From contig JAJKFJ010021650.1 of assembly GCA_027382625.1 (NCBI GenBank), forward strand, positions 1-64,000: DNA of 64,000 bases. Reading direction: 5' to 3'. The notes beneath the pieces are model-generated. The model worked only from the letters and a program-made list of their open reading frames with translations. It ran no database searches and had not been told where the DNA came from. Source of the DNA: Tetmemena sp. SeJ-2015. Its lineage: Eukaryota; Ciliophora; Spirotrichea; Sporadotrichida; Oxytrichidae. Positions 23,401 through 35,700 of the stretch are shown here, one piece after another (the first letter of the stretch is position 1; every line of letters starts with the position of its first letter). The translations under genes and the position numbers were made by a program.

Positions 23401-24532
23401 CATACTTTAAATTATTTTGTTCGTTATAATTTTATCTATTCATAGTGTTTTCCTTTTTTTTATTAAAAACACTGCTTATTAATACATTAAAGTTAAAAAG
23501 AAGTTAAAATAATTTAATTCTTTAAAATTTTTTTTCAAGTTAATTTATGAATTTAAATAATTAATTTTTAACCCTTCTCAATATATTAAGGCCAAATGAG
23601 GATTTGCATGATAACTTAGCTGCTAATTATTCACCGGCTATTTGCAACTATTTTATTTAACCGATACCCCACGATAAGTGGCAACAGGCATTTTTCTACT
23701 TTCAATTAGAAATTTAAATCTAATAAAACAAATAGCAACAATTTAATTTTATTTTAAATCCTGAGTTTAAAGTTTGCATTAAATCATTCCTAATATTTAA
23801 AGCATACTAAATAAATTAAATGTGCATTTTAAAATATAAATTGACTGGGAATAATAAGTATGGAGAAGTAATGAGTGAATTAGTTTATTTTAGAATCAAT
23901 AGTTAGATAATAGGAAGGGGAGGCTCCTAAAAATAAAATCAAGCTAGATCATAAATATAAAAGGCCTGATCTAGAGTTCAGCAACACCCACCAAGATCCA
24001 TCACCATTAAGACAAGAAACTCACATTATATTTAAGAAGCCTATCTGAGGGTGAGGACTCCTAATACTTAGCAGAGCATACAAATTAAAAGAGTAAGTTT
24101 GCCACCTATAACTGCTTGAATTAATACAAACAAATCCTAATTTTATGAATTCAAGGAATCATTAGCATACTGAATAAATATTGCTGATAAATTTATTAAT
24201 CTTATTGAGTTTAAATTTAACTTTCATACGTAATAAAAATAGAAGAGAGATAAGGACTGTAAATTACTCCTGAAAGTACTCAAAAGACTCCCTCAAGACC
24301 ACGGGACTTTACGCCATATAATAAATCAAACAACAGCTCATACTAAAATAATGTCCTTTAAGCTAGTACGGTAGTCATCCCTCGCTAGAAACTGGAGGCT
24401 AGTTTAGCTTTGGACTTGGATTAGACTCATGAAAGTCCACTAATATCTTATATAAAAAGAAATATAGACTTCCACGTTCCTAATTCTAAGAATTTATAAA
24501 CCTCATTTTTCTTATTAAACATTTAATTTTGA
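20432..24532 (+). CDS. Protein kinase with HRDLTP catalytic loop, split by IESs
   Basis: The first open block is ATG 20432 to TGA 20842 (136 codons, MLKMNKLNAQGSHAIAEVEN); further blocks run 20875-21260 and about 21571-21720. Kinase core: Gly-rich loop LGEGSQAKVYK and VAIK-type strand YALKII (21990-22083), LAREIEIMRTL (22200-22235), LLMDYKKGESLKQLVKK (after IES 22279-22313), catalytic loop HRDLTPANILF (22669-22701), ADFGL (about 22755), CGTPGYMAPES (22831-22863), RPLAAEVVHFPWF (about 23317-23357). A Pro/Ser-rich tail follows, to TGA 24530-24532. The catalytic-loop Lys is Thr (HRDLTPAN), as in NEK10-like kinases, so class and activity are open. Blocks before 21885 may be a separate upstream gene. 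An in-frame TGA at 22090-22092 survives the most obvious excision (see findings). Confidence 0.65.
22089..22127 (+). other. Probable IES (39 bp), pointer TTGAGTTT
   Basis: TTGAGTTT occurs at 22089-22096 and 22128-22135. Combined with a following IES 22145-22195 (pointer AGTG), the frame agrees with LAREIEIMRTL, but a TGA codon at 22090-22092 inside the repeat remains in frame. Confidence 0.5.
22279..22313 (+). other. IES (35 bp), pointer TCTATCT
   Basis: TCTATCT occurs at 22279-22285 and 22314-22320. Excision restores NEDSIYLLMDYKKGESLKQL, the hinge region of the kinase fold. Confidence 0.9.
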
Positions 24533-25239
24533 ATTTGTTCTTTGTTTGTAAGAATGTGATGAAATGTCTAATTAATAGAGAAAACGATATGGGAGTAGTA
24601 TTAATGCAAAAGAGGAAACAAGTATCTTCTTATTTTATTAAAGCAGTTTTGAGAACATTCCATCACGATTTAGGATCTATAACATCCAAGACAACTTTGA
24701 AAACTACAAAAATATCAATTAAATATTAGTCATTTGAAAGTAGAATGAATATTGCTCAAAGCTTATTTTTATTTTTAGCTAGATATCTAGTTCTAAGGAA
24801 TTAAGACACCATACATTTAAACCAATTTACTATAAATTTAATAGTTTATTACCATACTTCTTAAGGGAAAACGGATTAAGAGTCAAGCTTCTTTATATAA
24901 AAATAAAACATCTCTAATAGTTAACTAAAAAATAATTTTATATTAAAAAACCTTCTAAAATTTAATAAAATTTATTTATTATTTTTTTGGAATAAAAATA
25001 TTTACTATTTAAATTAATTTTTTTGCTTTGGTATAGTTTCTTTGAGTAGTATAGTGGAAAGCCATATTTAAGAGTGATTTAAAATTAAGAGCATACCCCT
25101 GTCATTTCCTAACAATAAAATATTCTCAACCATCTTCAACAAAGTTTATATTAAAATATTTAGTCTAGATTTATTATATTTATAACACTAAATGCCAAAG
25201 AGTTTGAATAGAGAAGAAAGACCAAAAGGAATAAAATCA
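24533..25239. other. AT-rich stretch without a supported gene
   Basis: A standard-code 66-codon frame at 24529-24729 (Lys/Asn/Thr-rich) could be a small retained block but has no recognisable feature. The rest is AT-rich. It may be an IES if the next block belongs to the kinase gene, or intergenic DNA. Confidence 0.35.
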
Positions 25240-26973
25240 AGCAGTCCTTAGCCGAAAAATATAATTTATTGATTTATTATTATCCTTTAATTCGAAAGCT
25301 CAAAGACTCCAAAGCCTATAATTGAGGGGGGAGTTTTCCTATTTACAGATTAGTAGCAAGAAGTAACAAATAACAACACTAAGAAAGTGAAGAAAGAAAC
25401 AAAGACTATAGCTTAGAAAAACAACTCTAAGAATTAATTAATTTTTACCCTATTATTGGACCTTGTAACAAAACAAAGGAGATTAGCGATGTGGTTATGG
25501 ATACTTAAACAAGTAAGAACTAATATAAGCATAAGCCAAAATAGCAAGAGAGAACAGGCAATAAACAGGGAATCGCTCAAGATTCACATTTGCTTATAAT
25601 CAAATATGCACATTTATTTTCCCTATAAAATTTATTAATTTTGTCATTCTATAAATCCTCAAAACCACTAAGAAAGTATACACAAAAAGCATACAAAAAT
25701 CAGTGAATCAAATTCATATTTTAATTAGTATAAATTTATATCTCAAAATATTTTTACTCAATAATTTTTAAATTAAAATCTTAAAATTAAATATAATTTA
25801 GCATGTTGAGGAAATTAAATTTTGATTAAGCACATATTATGAAATTTACAACATTTTGACACATGAGACATTTCTATTTTTAAAAAAGGTTCTCTTAAAC
25901 AAATAGAGTAGATTTGTAAATAATTTATATTACAATAACACTTTCAAATTTTGTTTAAATGAACATAGGAAATCTAAAAAAGCAAGTGAAGAAGACTCTC
26001 TAGATGGACAAATGAAATTAAATAACTGCCTGAACAAAAATACAAATTTAGAAAATAATGAGAGTCATCACCATGAAGTCTTATGTTTGAAAAACCAGTT
26101 GTAAAATAAGTAAAGCGAAGGCTTGAGTTTGGAGAAATATCTTTAATAACAGGAGGATGAGCAGGGAAGCTAGCAAGAGCTTTGTAGTTTTGGATTAGAA
26201 GACAAAGAAAGCCAAAAGTAAAAACCGCATTCTCAGCTAATTGATTGCAGTTTTAGGAGGCACTCACACAAAGATTAATTGTCATCTCCATATTACAACT
26301 CATCAAGGAAGATTCAAAATAATATAAATAGACAATTATTTATTTTTAAAGTCTATGTTTATTAAAATAGGTTTACGAAATCCATCTAGCCAAATGAGTA
26401 AAAAGCATTCTTAATTTGCATCCTCAAAACTTCATTAAGTTAACTAAGAAAAGGAAGAAGAGGAAGCGCGCTCTCTGGTTGAGACTCCTCTGATTTAATA
26501 AATAGAGTTACTTGGAGAAGGTGTCAAAAATAATGGGGATCAAAATATTTCAAATAATGAGGAGCAGATTTAAAATATTTCATAAGACTAATAGTTGCTT
26601 GCCAATTCTTAAACAGTAATTTAAATTCAACTGTTATAAATTCTTATCATTCGTCGAGCTCAAAGTTTTTTATTTTTTGATAGTTTTGTAAAATAAATAG
26701 TCTTTGGACTTTAGCGAGAGAAACTCCAACATGGATTATTTAAAATCTAAAAAGAGAATATAAATCTCCTATCAACCTACAAGAAGTGAAAATTTGTATT
26801 TATTATCTGATTTAAACTCAAATAACCAAGAATAAACTCAGGAAAATGAATACAAAAATGGATTTATCAACCAAGTCAAGTTCGAGAATATACATTTTAA
26901 TTTTGAGATAATTTCTAATCCGATGAGTGGTATGAATAGACCTGTTCACACTCGATGTTTCAGTTATGTATGA
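25240..26973 (+). CDS. Low-complexity Asn/Gln/Ser/Lys-rich coding blocks; 3' part of the kinase gene or separate gene
   Basis: Open blocks with TAA/TAG as Gln: about 25300-25435 (SKTPKPIIEGGVFLFTDQQ, then Lys-rich), 25450-25600 (IGPCNKTKEISDVVMDTQT), 25960-26330 (DSLDGQMKLNNCLNK, EQGSQQELCSFGLEDKESQ), about 26395-26620 (KEEEEARSLVETPL) and 26700-26973 (LDFSERNSNMDYLKSKK, FENIHFNFEIISNPMSGM), ending at TGA 26971-26973. Blocks are in different frames, so IESs or introns separate them. No domain is recognised. The Ser/Thr-Pro and Asn/Gln content resembles the kinase tail just upstream, which is why it may be the same gene. No clear start codon was found. Confidence 0.5.
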
Positions 26974-27406
26974 TAACATCAAGTGAGGTAGATTTTAATT
27001 TCTATACTTACACATAAATCATTCCCAACTCGGTTCTTACTTCGTTGATGGAATGCTTATAGCAATTTAAAAACACCATTCATTAGGCAAAAGAGATATA
27101 TTTAAGCATAAAATACGCACTAACTAAAATCATTCTTGTCCTTAAAAATTAAATCACTATATCCAAATTATATTCATTAAGTAGGTTTCCTATATTACGA
27201 AAAAAGTGTATTTTAATGTTAAAATGTAAATTTTAAAAATAGAATATTAACTAGAGTAAATGTTCTACTACTAATTCTTACGCTAAATCAAAAATTTTAA
27301 AACCTCTACTTTTGTTTTCATATTGAATTTAGATATTATAACTCCGAACGGTTATTAAATTGGATAGATGAATAGGTCTTAAAATAATGAATACTACATT
27401 TTTTGA
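26974..27406. other. Convergent intergenic region
   Basis: It lies between the stop of the plus-strand block (26973) and the stop of the minus-strand WD-repeat gene (27407), so both 3' ends point into it. AT-rich; no frame is supported. 3' UTRs and polyadenylation signals would be here, but none can be pinned down. Confidence 0.5.
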
Positions 27407-29647
27407 TCACTCGGATCCTTTCTCTTCTAGGAAACTCTAGAGCACTTTGAGTTCGTTCTTTTAAATGTTTGAGAGGGAGTAGTTTAGTCTGTAAATGCGA
27501 ACGAAACTATCGTGGTAGCCAACTGCCAAGAAATCTCTCTATCTAGGATTGAAGCTTAAAGTTTGAGCCACTCGCAAAGATGTCGATACTCCATCATCTT
27601 AATAAAAATACAGCGAAGAAATAAATTTTGATTTAAGGATCTTGATTCTTGAGGACTACAGTCGGAGCGGACTTTGATTAAAGCAGATCGTAAATGAAAA
27701 CACTTCCTGAGTTTCCAACTGCAGCAAATACTGTAGGCCTGAAAGGAGAGAACTCGCAAGCCATGAGATACTCTCCAGCTCCATAGCCACCAGGCTCAAA
27801 CATAGCTACTGGTCTATTTGAAAGTGTATCGTAAAGTCTCAAAGTGCCATCAGTTGAGGCTGTCAAGAACAAACGTTTCAAAAATGGTGAGGGAGATATG
27901 GAGGTCACAGGACCCAAATGACGTTCGTAATTTGAATTGAAAGGGACTGAGAATATCATCTTCACATCTGGCTTAGCATATATAAAATGATAAATTCCTA
28001 TTACTAGATAAAGCATGATAAACTGTTGGTGCCCATACGTCCCTCTCTCCTTTGTCAAGGACGTATCTTTCTACCTTCTTCTTTACTTCTAGGATGGCTT
28101 TATTAGGTAGATTAGAAAGCAAGTTGATGGCCTCTTGCTTCCATCTGCACTAGGTCTGAGAGTCAAAGTAATGACTAATGTCTTTATCAACAGGGGGTTA
28201 GATGTTGCACTTAAAGATACTTCCTCCTTCAGTTCCTACTATGAAGGTGCTGTCCTCTTACGATCCAGAGCCAGAAGCACCGCTATAACCAATCTTAGCG
28301 AAGCTTGTTCCTCCTACTGTTCCAAGTTCTCCATCCTTTTTCCTTGCGAGGAGATGGCCCTTAGCTGGGTAACGAAGTTTATCTTAGAGACGCCAAACTA
28401 GAATTTTAGCATCTGTGGATACAGTTAGCAAAGAATAGACACAGCAAGAGAAGTGAGAGACTCGTACTTTACCCAAATTAACTTGGTGATTGACTCTCTG
28501 TGATAGATAAATAATTTCCTGATTATTAGATAGTATTCGTCAATTGCTGAAACTGCTAACTGATGTTCCTCACTATCGATATTCCAAAGATAAATTTCTC
28601 CATTTATCGTTCCACCTGCCAATATTAGAGGATCATTAGGATGATATTTATAAGCCTCTATATAAATACTACTTTTATGAAACTCGATGGTTGTTAAGCA
28701 GTTCGAGACATCTAGAGTTCTATTGGGCTTTTTGGGATCGAATTCTCTTCTGAAGATCCCCCAAGTGCTCACTGCGCTTTGATGTTCACACCACGTGGTA
28801 TGGTTAGTTTTCCCATAGGCCACAGCTAAAGTGGCTCCATTGCAACTCCATGCTATACTGACTACTTAGTAATGATCACTCGACCCAGAGCCTCCTCCTC
28901 TATACCGATATTTAAGAACTTCTATCTCTAAATATGGTTATTTACCTTTACGCAGCGCCTTGATTCTCCCAGTCATCATCGTTATCATTGTTATCATTTA
29001 AAATACTTTAAATTAGTAGCTGCCTTAACCTAGTTAATGGCCTTTTGCACTGCCTTATTCGCCTCTTTGAAATCATAATTGGTTTGAATCTTCTGCCACA
29101 ACTCCACTTCTCCTCTTTCTTCCTCCCAAAATACTTCATAGTTGTCAAAAGTCTTAAAATATAATTGATGAGCTTAGCGGTGAAGTTTGAATCTAGGATT
29201 GCGCTTATTTTAGGGTAAATTTAGTTGAGCCACTTCGCAAGTGCATTCTCATCGTATGATGGAGTTGCGGAAAGTTAATTCCTTCTCTGCGCTTATCTCT
29301 AAGCCCTCTCTTCCTCATCTAAATACTCATCCTCTTCATCGTCCATATCGTCAGGCCCCACTCCCACTGAGGATGCTACTTTATCTGTTTGAACCTAATC
29401 AAATTGTCAAGATAGGTTTCAAAATTTAAACTCAGAGTAGTTTATTAGCATATAGACTTACCGAGACAGCGTTTCTTTTGAACTTAGTGTTAGTCTCTTG
29501 ATCTGCAAACAACTAGTCTTCAGTGTTCATCTCTGCCTCTTTCACTTTCCTTTTGCCCATGCTTGTGCCTTAGCCTGCCCCATGTGGTCTAATGGAACTT
29601 GCAGAAACAAATACCTCGTCTTGAAAATTGATTGGGTCTAGATCCAT
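27407..29647 (-). CDS. WD-repeat dynein intermediate chain, WDR34/DYNC2I2-like
   Basis: Start ATG 29647-29645 (MDLDPINFQDEVFVSASS), stop TGA 27409-27407. After a 68-nt intron comes an acidic stretch (DDMDDEEDEYLDEEERAQ), then FWEEERGEVELWQKIQTNY. WD repeats follow: ...VVSIAWSCNGATLAVAYGK, PNDPLILAGGTINGEIYLW, HRESITKLIWVKYES, SLLTVSTDAKILVWRLQDK, STFIVGTEGGSIFKCNIQ, LGPVTSISPSPFLKRLFLT, ASTDGTLRLYDTLSNRP, RPTVFAAVGNSGSVFIYDL, and a last FNPRQRDFLAVGYHDSFVRI. The VGTEGG..FKC strand and the repeat order fit WDR34, the intermediate chain of dynein-2 that drives retrograde intraflagellar transport in cilia. An axonemal intermediate chain is the alternative. At least three IESs (27, 36 and 10 bp) interrupt it. 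The start lies 85 bp from the breakpoint of the scrambled dynein heavy chain. Confidence 0.8.
28502..28528 (-). other. IES (27 bp), pointer CTATC (plus-strand GATAG)
   Basis: GATAG occurs at 28502-28506 and 28529-28533. Excision restores AIDEYYHRESITKLIWVKY in the WD gene. Confidence 0.85.
28641..28676 (-). other. IES (36 bp), pointer TCAT (plus-strand ATGA)
   Basis: ATGA occurs at 28641-28644 and 28677-28680. The insert is a multiple of three and has no stop, so an open frame runs through it, but removing it restores the compact WD strand TTIEFHPNDPLILAGG. Confidence 0.75.
28997..29006 (-). other. Micro-IES (10 bp), pointer TTTAAA
   Basis: TTTAAA occurs at 28997-29002 and 29007-29012. Removing 10 bp joins VKAATNL to NDNNDNDDDWENQG in frame; left in place the frame meets TGA at once. 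Non-pointer content is only 4 bp. Confidence 0.65.
29395..29462 (-). other. Spliceosomal intron (68 nt) in the WD-repeat gene
   Basis: On the minus strand it begins GTAAGTC and ends TTTGATTAG, is AT-rich and contains stops. Splicing joins FKRNAVS to VQTDKVASSVG in frame. No flanking direct repeat is needed, which separates it from the IESs. Confidence 0.85.
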
Positions 29648-29731
29648 TTAAATCACTCTATTTATAAATTCAATTTTTAATTTTGTTCCCCCTCACACTC
29701 TTTTTTAGTCTATCTCTTTAACTTATTAAAG

Positions 29732-29742
29732 AGATTCAGATA
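29732..29742 (-). repeat. Inverted pointer, copy 1 (dynein heavy chain breakpoint)
   Basis: On the minus strand it reads TATCTGAATCT, identical to the plus-strand sequence at 39441-39451. It marks the 3' end of the inverted N-terminal half of the dynein gene. Confidence 0.9.
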
Positions 29743-32700
29743 ATGGTGATGACGTTATGTTTGGCTTACATCTACTGGCAGCTCCTTGAGTTTAGTGCTT
29801 TCCTTGGAGACTCCTCTAAGTGCTTCTGCTAATACTTTGTAGATAGAAGTCTTTCCTCCATAGGGAGGTCCAACTAGCATCAGCCCGTGTCTGCAATTAA
29901 TCATCTCCATAAGCTGGAATACCTTTTCCCTATATAAATGTCAAAAATAAAAGAGTAATTACAAGAACGGCTTTGACTCTTGGTATACTTTAAAAAAAAT
30001 TTCCATTTATATCGTTGATAATTTGAATTTTAAATTGATAAGATTGAAATAAGGTTTAGTTGAATTCTTTCACAACTCAAATACTTTATACAAATTATAT
30101 ATAAAAACTCTTCTGACGTGGGTATCCAGATCTCCATACTGAGTTTCGGGCATAGATACTCCTTGGAACAAGTCTTCAGTTATTCCCTTGAATAGAGGCA
30201 AGTCCTGGGACAAGAACTTTGGCTGGTTCACGTCATTTGGTAAAAATAATAACTATTGCCAATGAGGATTAAAATAAATACTGATTGATGGATCTGAGAA
30301 TAAGAATGTCTTCCCTCTCCTTGGCATACTTCTATTTGAGCATCTTAGCAGCTGTAAGAACTGCCTTCACTGCTCTCATTCCATAGTCGTAGTGGTGCTG
30401 GGAACTCAGCTGTTCTGAGCACAGTCTGTATGTTGCTACGATTTTCTTCGCAAGGTTTCTGCTCTCAAAGAATCCAAAAGAGTACAAAGATATCTCAGCA
30501 ATCATTCATTTAGCAGATCCTTTTCTTCTAAATTTAATGATCATAGTGTATCAGGCATCATCATAGCCACAGGCCTAAAGAGAGCTTTCAAGTTATCTGG
30601 GAGTTCAGATCTACCAGCATACCCTGGATTCATGGTTATGAAAATGTTGCAGGAGGGTTTCAGATTGATGTCCGCATCTTCAAAGAAGAAAATTTCCTTC
30701 TGCTAATTCTTCGCCCTTTAAATTTCCCATTAACATATTGTAATATTGCAACTTATTATTTCCAAGATTTGCTGAGCAACCACACTAAGCACTTCCAACT
30801 CTATCCTGTTGAACTCATCGAAGCAAGACCAAGAGCCAGCACTAGCTAAACCCTTGAAAAACTTTGCCATAGCTTTGGCGTTAAGTCCTTCAGCACAGTT
30901 GAAAACCATGCAATGGATGGCGATAGCTTTAGCAAGATCTTTGGTGGACTCAGTCTTTCCGGTTCCAGCAGGCCCCTCTGGAGCTCCACCAAGATTTAGA
31001 TGTAAAGCAGACATGAGTGTTCTGTAGCATCTGTCTGTCAAGGGAGTGATGACAAGACGAGTGGTGTTTCCAAGATATTCATACCCATAATCCTAGGTAG
31101 TGGTGATCATCTTAGCTACCACATGCTTATGGCTTGCTGGAAGTAATACCTCAACTGTGCTAGCCAAGAGAAGTCGTCTAGACTATTGACTCCCTCTGCT
31201 ATTAAACTTTGAAGAGTGTCTTTCGCATGCAAGTCTATCACAATCAGCGATCCCAATGTCATTCTCATCAAATCAGGCAACTCATTTCTAACTAGGTTAA
31301 CTATCTCATCCAGCTGCTGTTGGCATTTCTTGAAATACTGTTCCATAATTTAATTCATAATATTCTTAAATGATGCTAGCTTTATTTTCCATTGCTTTGG
31401 AGGCAGAGCCTGAATTTCCTCCACTACTTTACTTAAGAGCATCTTCTATCGCTCTGGTCCACATTATTTAGCTCACAGCAAGCACTACCTGACTTTGCCA
31501 ATTACTGATCCATCTTTCTCTAAAATTTATATCATACACATCAAAATATATCTCTGGTGGTATTAGCATTTCTGTTATAGTCACTAATGCTCTCTGCAAT
31601 TACCTGCTGAACTGAAAGCTTCATATTTGTTTCAAGTTCTAAGAGCCACACCTCAACGTTGCCTTTGTGTTCTTGAGGGAATATAGACTTTACAAGCTCC
31701 ACTCGTTCGTGCTCTCTGCTCACTATAGCTATTATCTCCTCGTTTTATTCTTCCTCATTCATATTTGCTTCACTCTCATTAAACAAAAATATGATCACTT
31801 ACAATTTACCTATGTCCTCTCATCATGAGCTCTTTTATTATCTGCTGTTTTAAGAGTGCCTGCCTTGAAAACCACCTCATTTATTCCCTCGAAGCATTTT
31901 TTTAGATGTCTCTGCACTTTGAAAGGGTTCTTTGAGTCTCCCAAAATTTCAAGCAAGTCCTCATTTGACAGGAAGTAGAAGCGAGGGAAGTATTAGCGCT
32001 TGGTCTCGAGATAATCATTCAAACTCTTCTGAATTCTATCAAGGGCTGAGTTGGCATCGTCTAAGTTAGTTTGCAATCCTTTTATCTTATTCAAGTGGAG
32101 AACGAGGGTGTCTTGCTGCACTCTCATCATGACATCTCTCCACATCTTGTCTATCTTTGTGAACTCTCTTGCCTCTAATGGAAGCTTTTTCGTAATGTCC
32201 TCAGAGTGGAAGATGGGTTCTAAGTACAGGTAATTTTAATATTATCCTAATAAAAATGGTAATTAGCTTGGACTCTGATCCAGACATCCAATACTTCTTA
32301 AAGGAAGGTCATAAGTCTCTCCCAAGCAATTGCCCTCTCTTACATTGGAGCAACATCTGGAGATCCTCTTATTGTCTAAGAGGTAAGGGTGTGCTCGTCC
32401 AATATGATCAAAATACATATTGCTATTTATATGAGCTGAATCTCTTCAACGTTTAGTCCTTGGAGAATAGGGATGCCAGTGTCTCTGAAAGTAGTCAACT
32501 CAAATCTCAAGTCCACCCACTCAATCTCCATCTTATCCAGCATCTTTTCAAGTCTAGCTTCCTTCTTTGCCTTCTCACTTATCTATATAATGAATGATGG
32601 TTTAATTATCTCTGCGAGTTGATCTAGGTAGTCCTTGACGTTGAAGTACTTGACTTCTGAAAGCGATATCTTCTGGTAGTTAAAGTTAGCTTTTGCTATC

Positions 32701-35700
32701 TGCTAGATCTCGGTCCAGTGCCTTGTCTTGAGTGAAGGGTTACAGAGAACCTCAATAGTTGGCAGCCACTCATTCAATTCACTCACCTCTCCTGATAGCG
32801 AGTTTATCACTTTCTAGGCAAGCTGGTTATCTTTGAGACTCTTCTGCAGTTTCATGAGAGTCTTGATCGACTGCTTAATCATACCGTCAACTTCATCTGG
32901 GTCGATATTAAATAGAATGTATTAGCGAGGGCACTCTCCATCCACTGACGCTTCTTTATTATGATCTCTGATACGTTGGTCCACAATTCGTAAAAAGGAG
33001 AGTAGAACTTCTTTACTCTGTGGAAGGACTCGAAGTTGCTCTTAAACCCAAATAGCATCATCTCCTCGGAGGAGATTTCAAGCATCTGCTCCTCAAATGC
33101 ATCTATCTGCTGCTGGTAGTCAAGAATCTTGTTAATCACTATCCTGTAACTAGCCAGGTCACCCCATTCAAATCTAAAATATACTATTTGCTCATAAATA
33201 AATACATTTAATAATTGCATGACTTCTTTGATATTCTCTTCCAGGAGAGCGACTTGAGTTTCAAATAAACTCAAGTCAATATTTAGAATATTTTATAAAT
33301 GCATTGCTTTAGATTATGTCTCTCTTCTTGACTACGAAGTTCTCGATGTCGTTTCTCTCATTCCTGTGCCTATCATCTGCAGCATCCATATGTGCATTAA
33401 GTTTGCTCGGCCATTCATGCAACTCTTTCACCAAAGCCCACTCTCATCCTCAAACATCTTGTCATTCTAATATACACATGATTGCATATATTTATCACAA
33501 ATTCCTAAGAAGGAAGAACATGGATCGTCTGTTTTCATACATCCTCTCTTGTAAAGCTCCCATTTCCAGTAGTAAGTTGTTTTTATAGCGCTCCATTTCA
33601 ACTACATCCTGAGGGGTCTTAAGTTGCTTGTCGAGGTACCTGCAAATCTAAATATACTTCTCACAGATGCTTTGAGACCTGCTCACCATTAGAGTTTCAA
33701 ACTTCCTTAAAACCTAAGCTAGTAGTGTCCTCAGTCTTCTCTAGATCTCATCCTTGATAGCTCCAGTTCCCACTTCAAACATAGGGAAGAACACTATGGT
33801 CGGCAGCTGGGTGGAGAGACGCTGATAAAACTTAAGCTCCTTAATCAGCAGTTCGAAATCTTTATCTCTTCTCTCGTTCTCAGCAATGAAGTTCTTAACT
33901 CGCTATTGTAAAGATCCCTTAAGTATTTCCTTAAATTGGTCAAATATCTCAACCACTCTCTTTGTCTCTCTGAGATGTCTGTTTATTATCTTCTTGATTT
34001 GATGCTTCACTTTGATGTAGCAGTCCTCTCCTTCAGCGTCAGCTATTTGATAATACTTCTCTACATAGGGTCTTGAATAGATACCCATCATAACTTAACA
34101 CTAATCCTAATATATATACTCCCATGTTGTTCTCATCTATAAGGTCTTTTGTATTCTTCTCTGACTCAAATATTTGGATCCTACCTAGGAACTTCTTGTA
34201 AACCTATTCCCCATCTTCATGATAGTTGTATAGGATAGAATCGAAGTCTTTGATTTTAGGAGTGGCTACTCCGAAGTGACTTGCGGTAACTTGCGTTTAA
34301 TTGGCACTATTCTAAGCCATAGCTCCTTGAGCTTGATTTGAGTTGGGAGTGAGCACGTTAAAGCTTTACTACTGCCTTGCGTTCTCAGGGTGGTTTTAGC
34401 TTCTCATCGTGCTCTAGCTGAGTGCGTTGATTGGCTTCTTCACTTGCACATTAATATGAAATGATAAATTAATAGGAGATGCACATTAAGCTTCTTAAGC
34501 CTGGCCTCTTCTTCTAAATCTCCTTCATAGCGTTTTTTGGAGAATCACTTTAACTTTAGCAAATTCAGGTCTCACCAAAAGCTGGTTGAAGCTAGTGACT
34601 GTCCGCAGGAACCACATCTCAAACTCTAAATAACCAATTTATTTACTTCCACTCTTCGATTATGTCTTGCTCTCGCTTTGTAAATTCTAAGGCATCTCCA
34701 TTGGCCAAGTTAGAGCTAAAGAATGCTCCTCCTGCTGTTTGATTGGGGGAAGGACTAGGCTGCAGAAGATTTGAACTGCTAGCCATTTCATTTTATCTTA
34801 ATCCACTGTAAACATAATTTTAACAAATACAAAGCAATTGAAACAAGAGTGAGGTCTAGTCTAAAGACTGGATTGACATAGTCTTAGAAGTCAAAGAAGT
34901 CTGGGAGCTACAAAATTGGATCCTCATCCCATTTGGTATCCATCTTAGGTTTTGTTTCAAACTCTCTGACTTCCTGGGTCTTAGAGGGTGGTTAATTACT
35001 CTTCTTGGCAGTTCCTCTTCTTGGGGCCCCTCCTTTTTGCTGTTATTATTTCTGCTCTTCTTCTTTCTTGCGTTTGGCTTCTGCTTCTTGCAGCATTTAC
35101 TCAGCGCTATTTATCTTGTCTTGCCTTGTGACAAATATCCTTATCTGCCTCATAGGTTTTCCTCCCATAGCCTTTTTTATGTGCTCAAATGTTAGGAAAC
35201 CAGTAAAGAAGTTCTAAATCGTTGATACAGATTTATCTACAATCTCTCTGAGGTGGAGCCTCATGAGGTTGCCAGCTGCGTATTTAATTTCTCGCTTATA
35301 TTGCTTTGACAAGATCTCATACCCATTCTCCTCAAAGTTCACATAACCCTTTATGAGTTCGACGAAAGCGAGATAGGCAGAGTTCTCTCTAATGTCAACT
35401 AAGTCTTCCAAGTCTAAATCTGCTCGGTACTGAGGAGGGATTGAAGTAAATGAGAAGCCTTCTTCTGTTTGGAAATAGGTTAGAGGTACATTTTGATGAA
35501 CCATGCCGTTCTAGAGTAGTATTTCAAGAGCTGATGCTGCTTTCCTAAAACTGATTACAAATCAAATCTCTCAATCTCTTCCCATTTTATATCGCTATAA
35601 TTAATTCTTAGATGAATTTAATGCTTGTGTAGCCTCTCTATTCTCCATCTTCGCTCTCAAAAATATACGTTTAAATAAAATTGCAATCTCTGATGGAATT

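Noticed and set aside
28135..28401. Plus-strand frame of 88 codons
   Set aside because: Antisense of WD repeats of the WDR34-like gene, which are conserved on the minus strand.
30809..31027. Plus-strand frame of 72 codons
   Set aside because: Antisense of the dynein AAA1 P-loop region; the minus strand carries GPAGTGKTE and CFDEFNRI.
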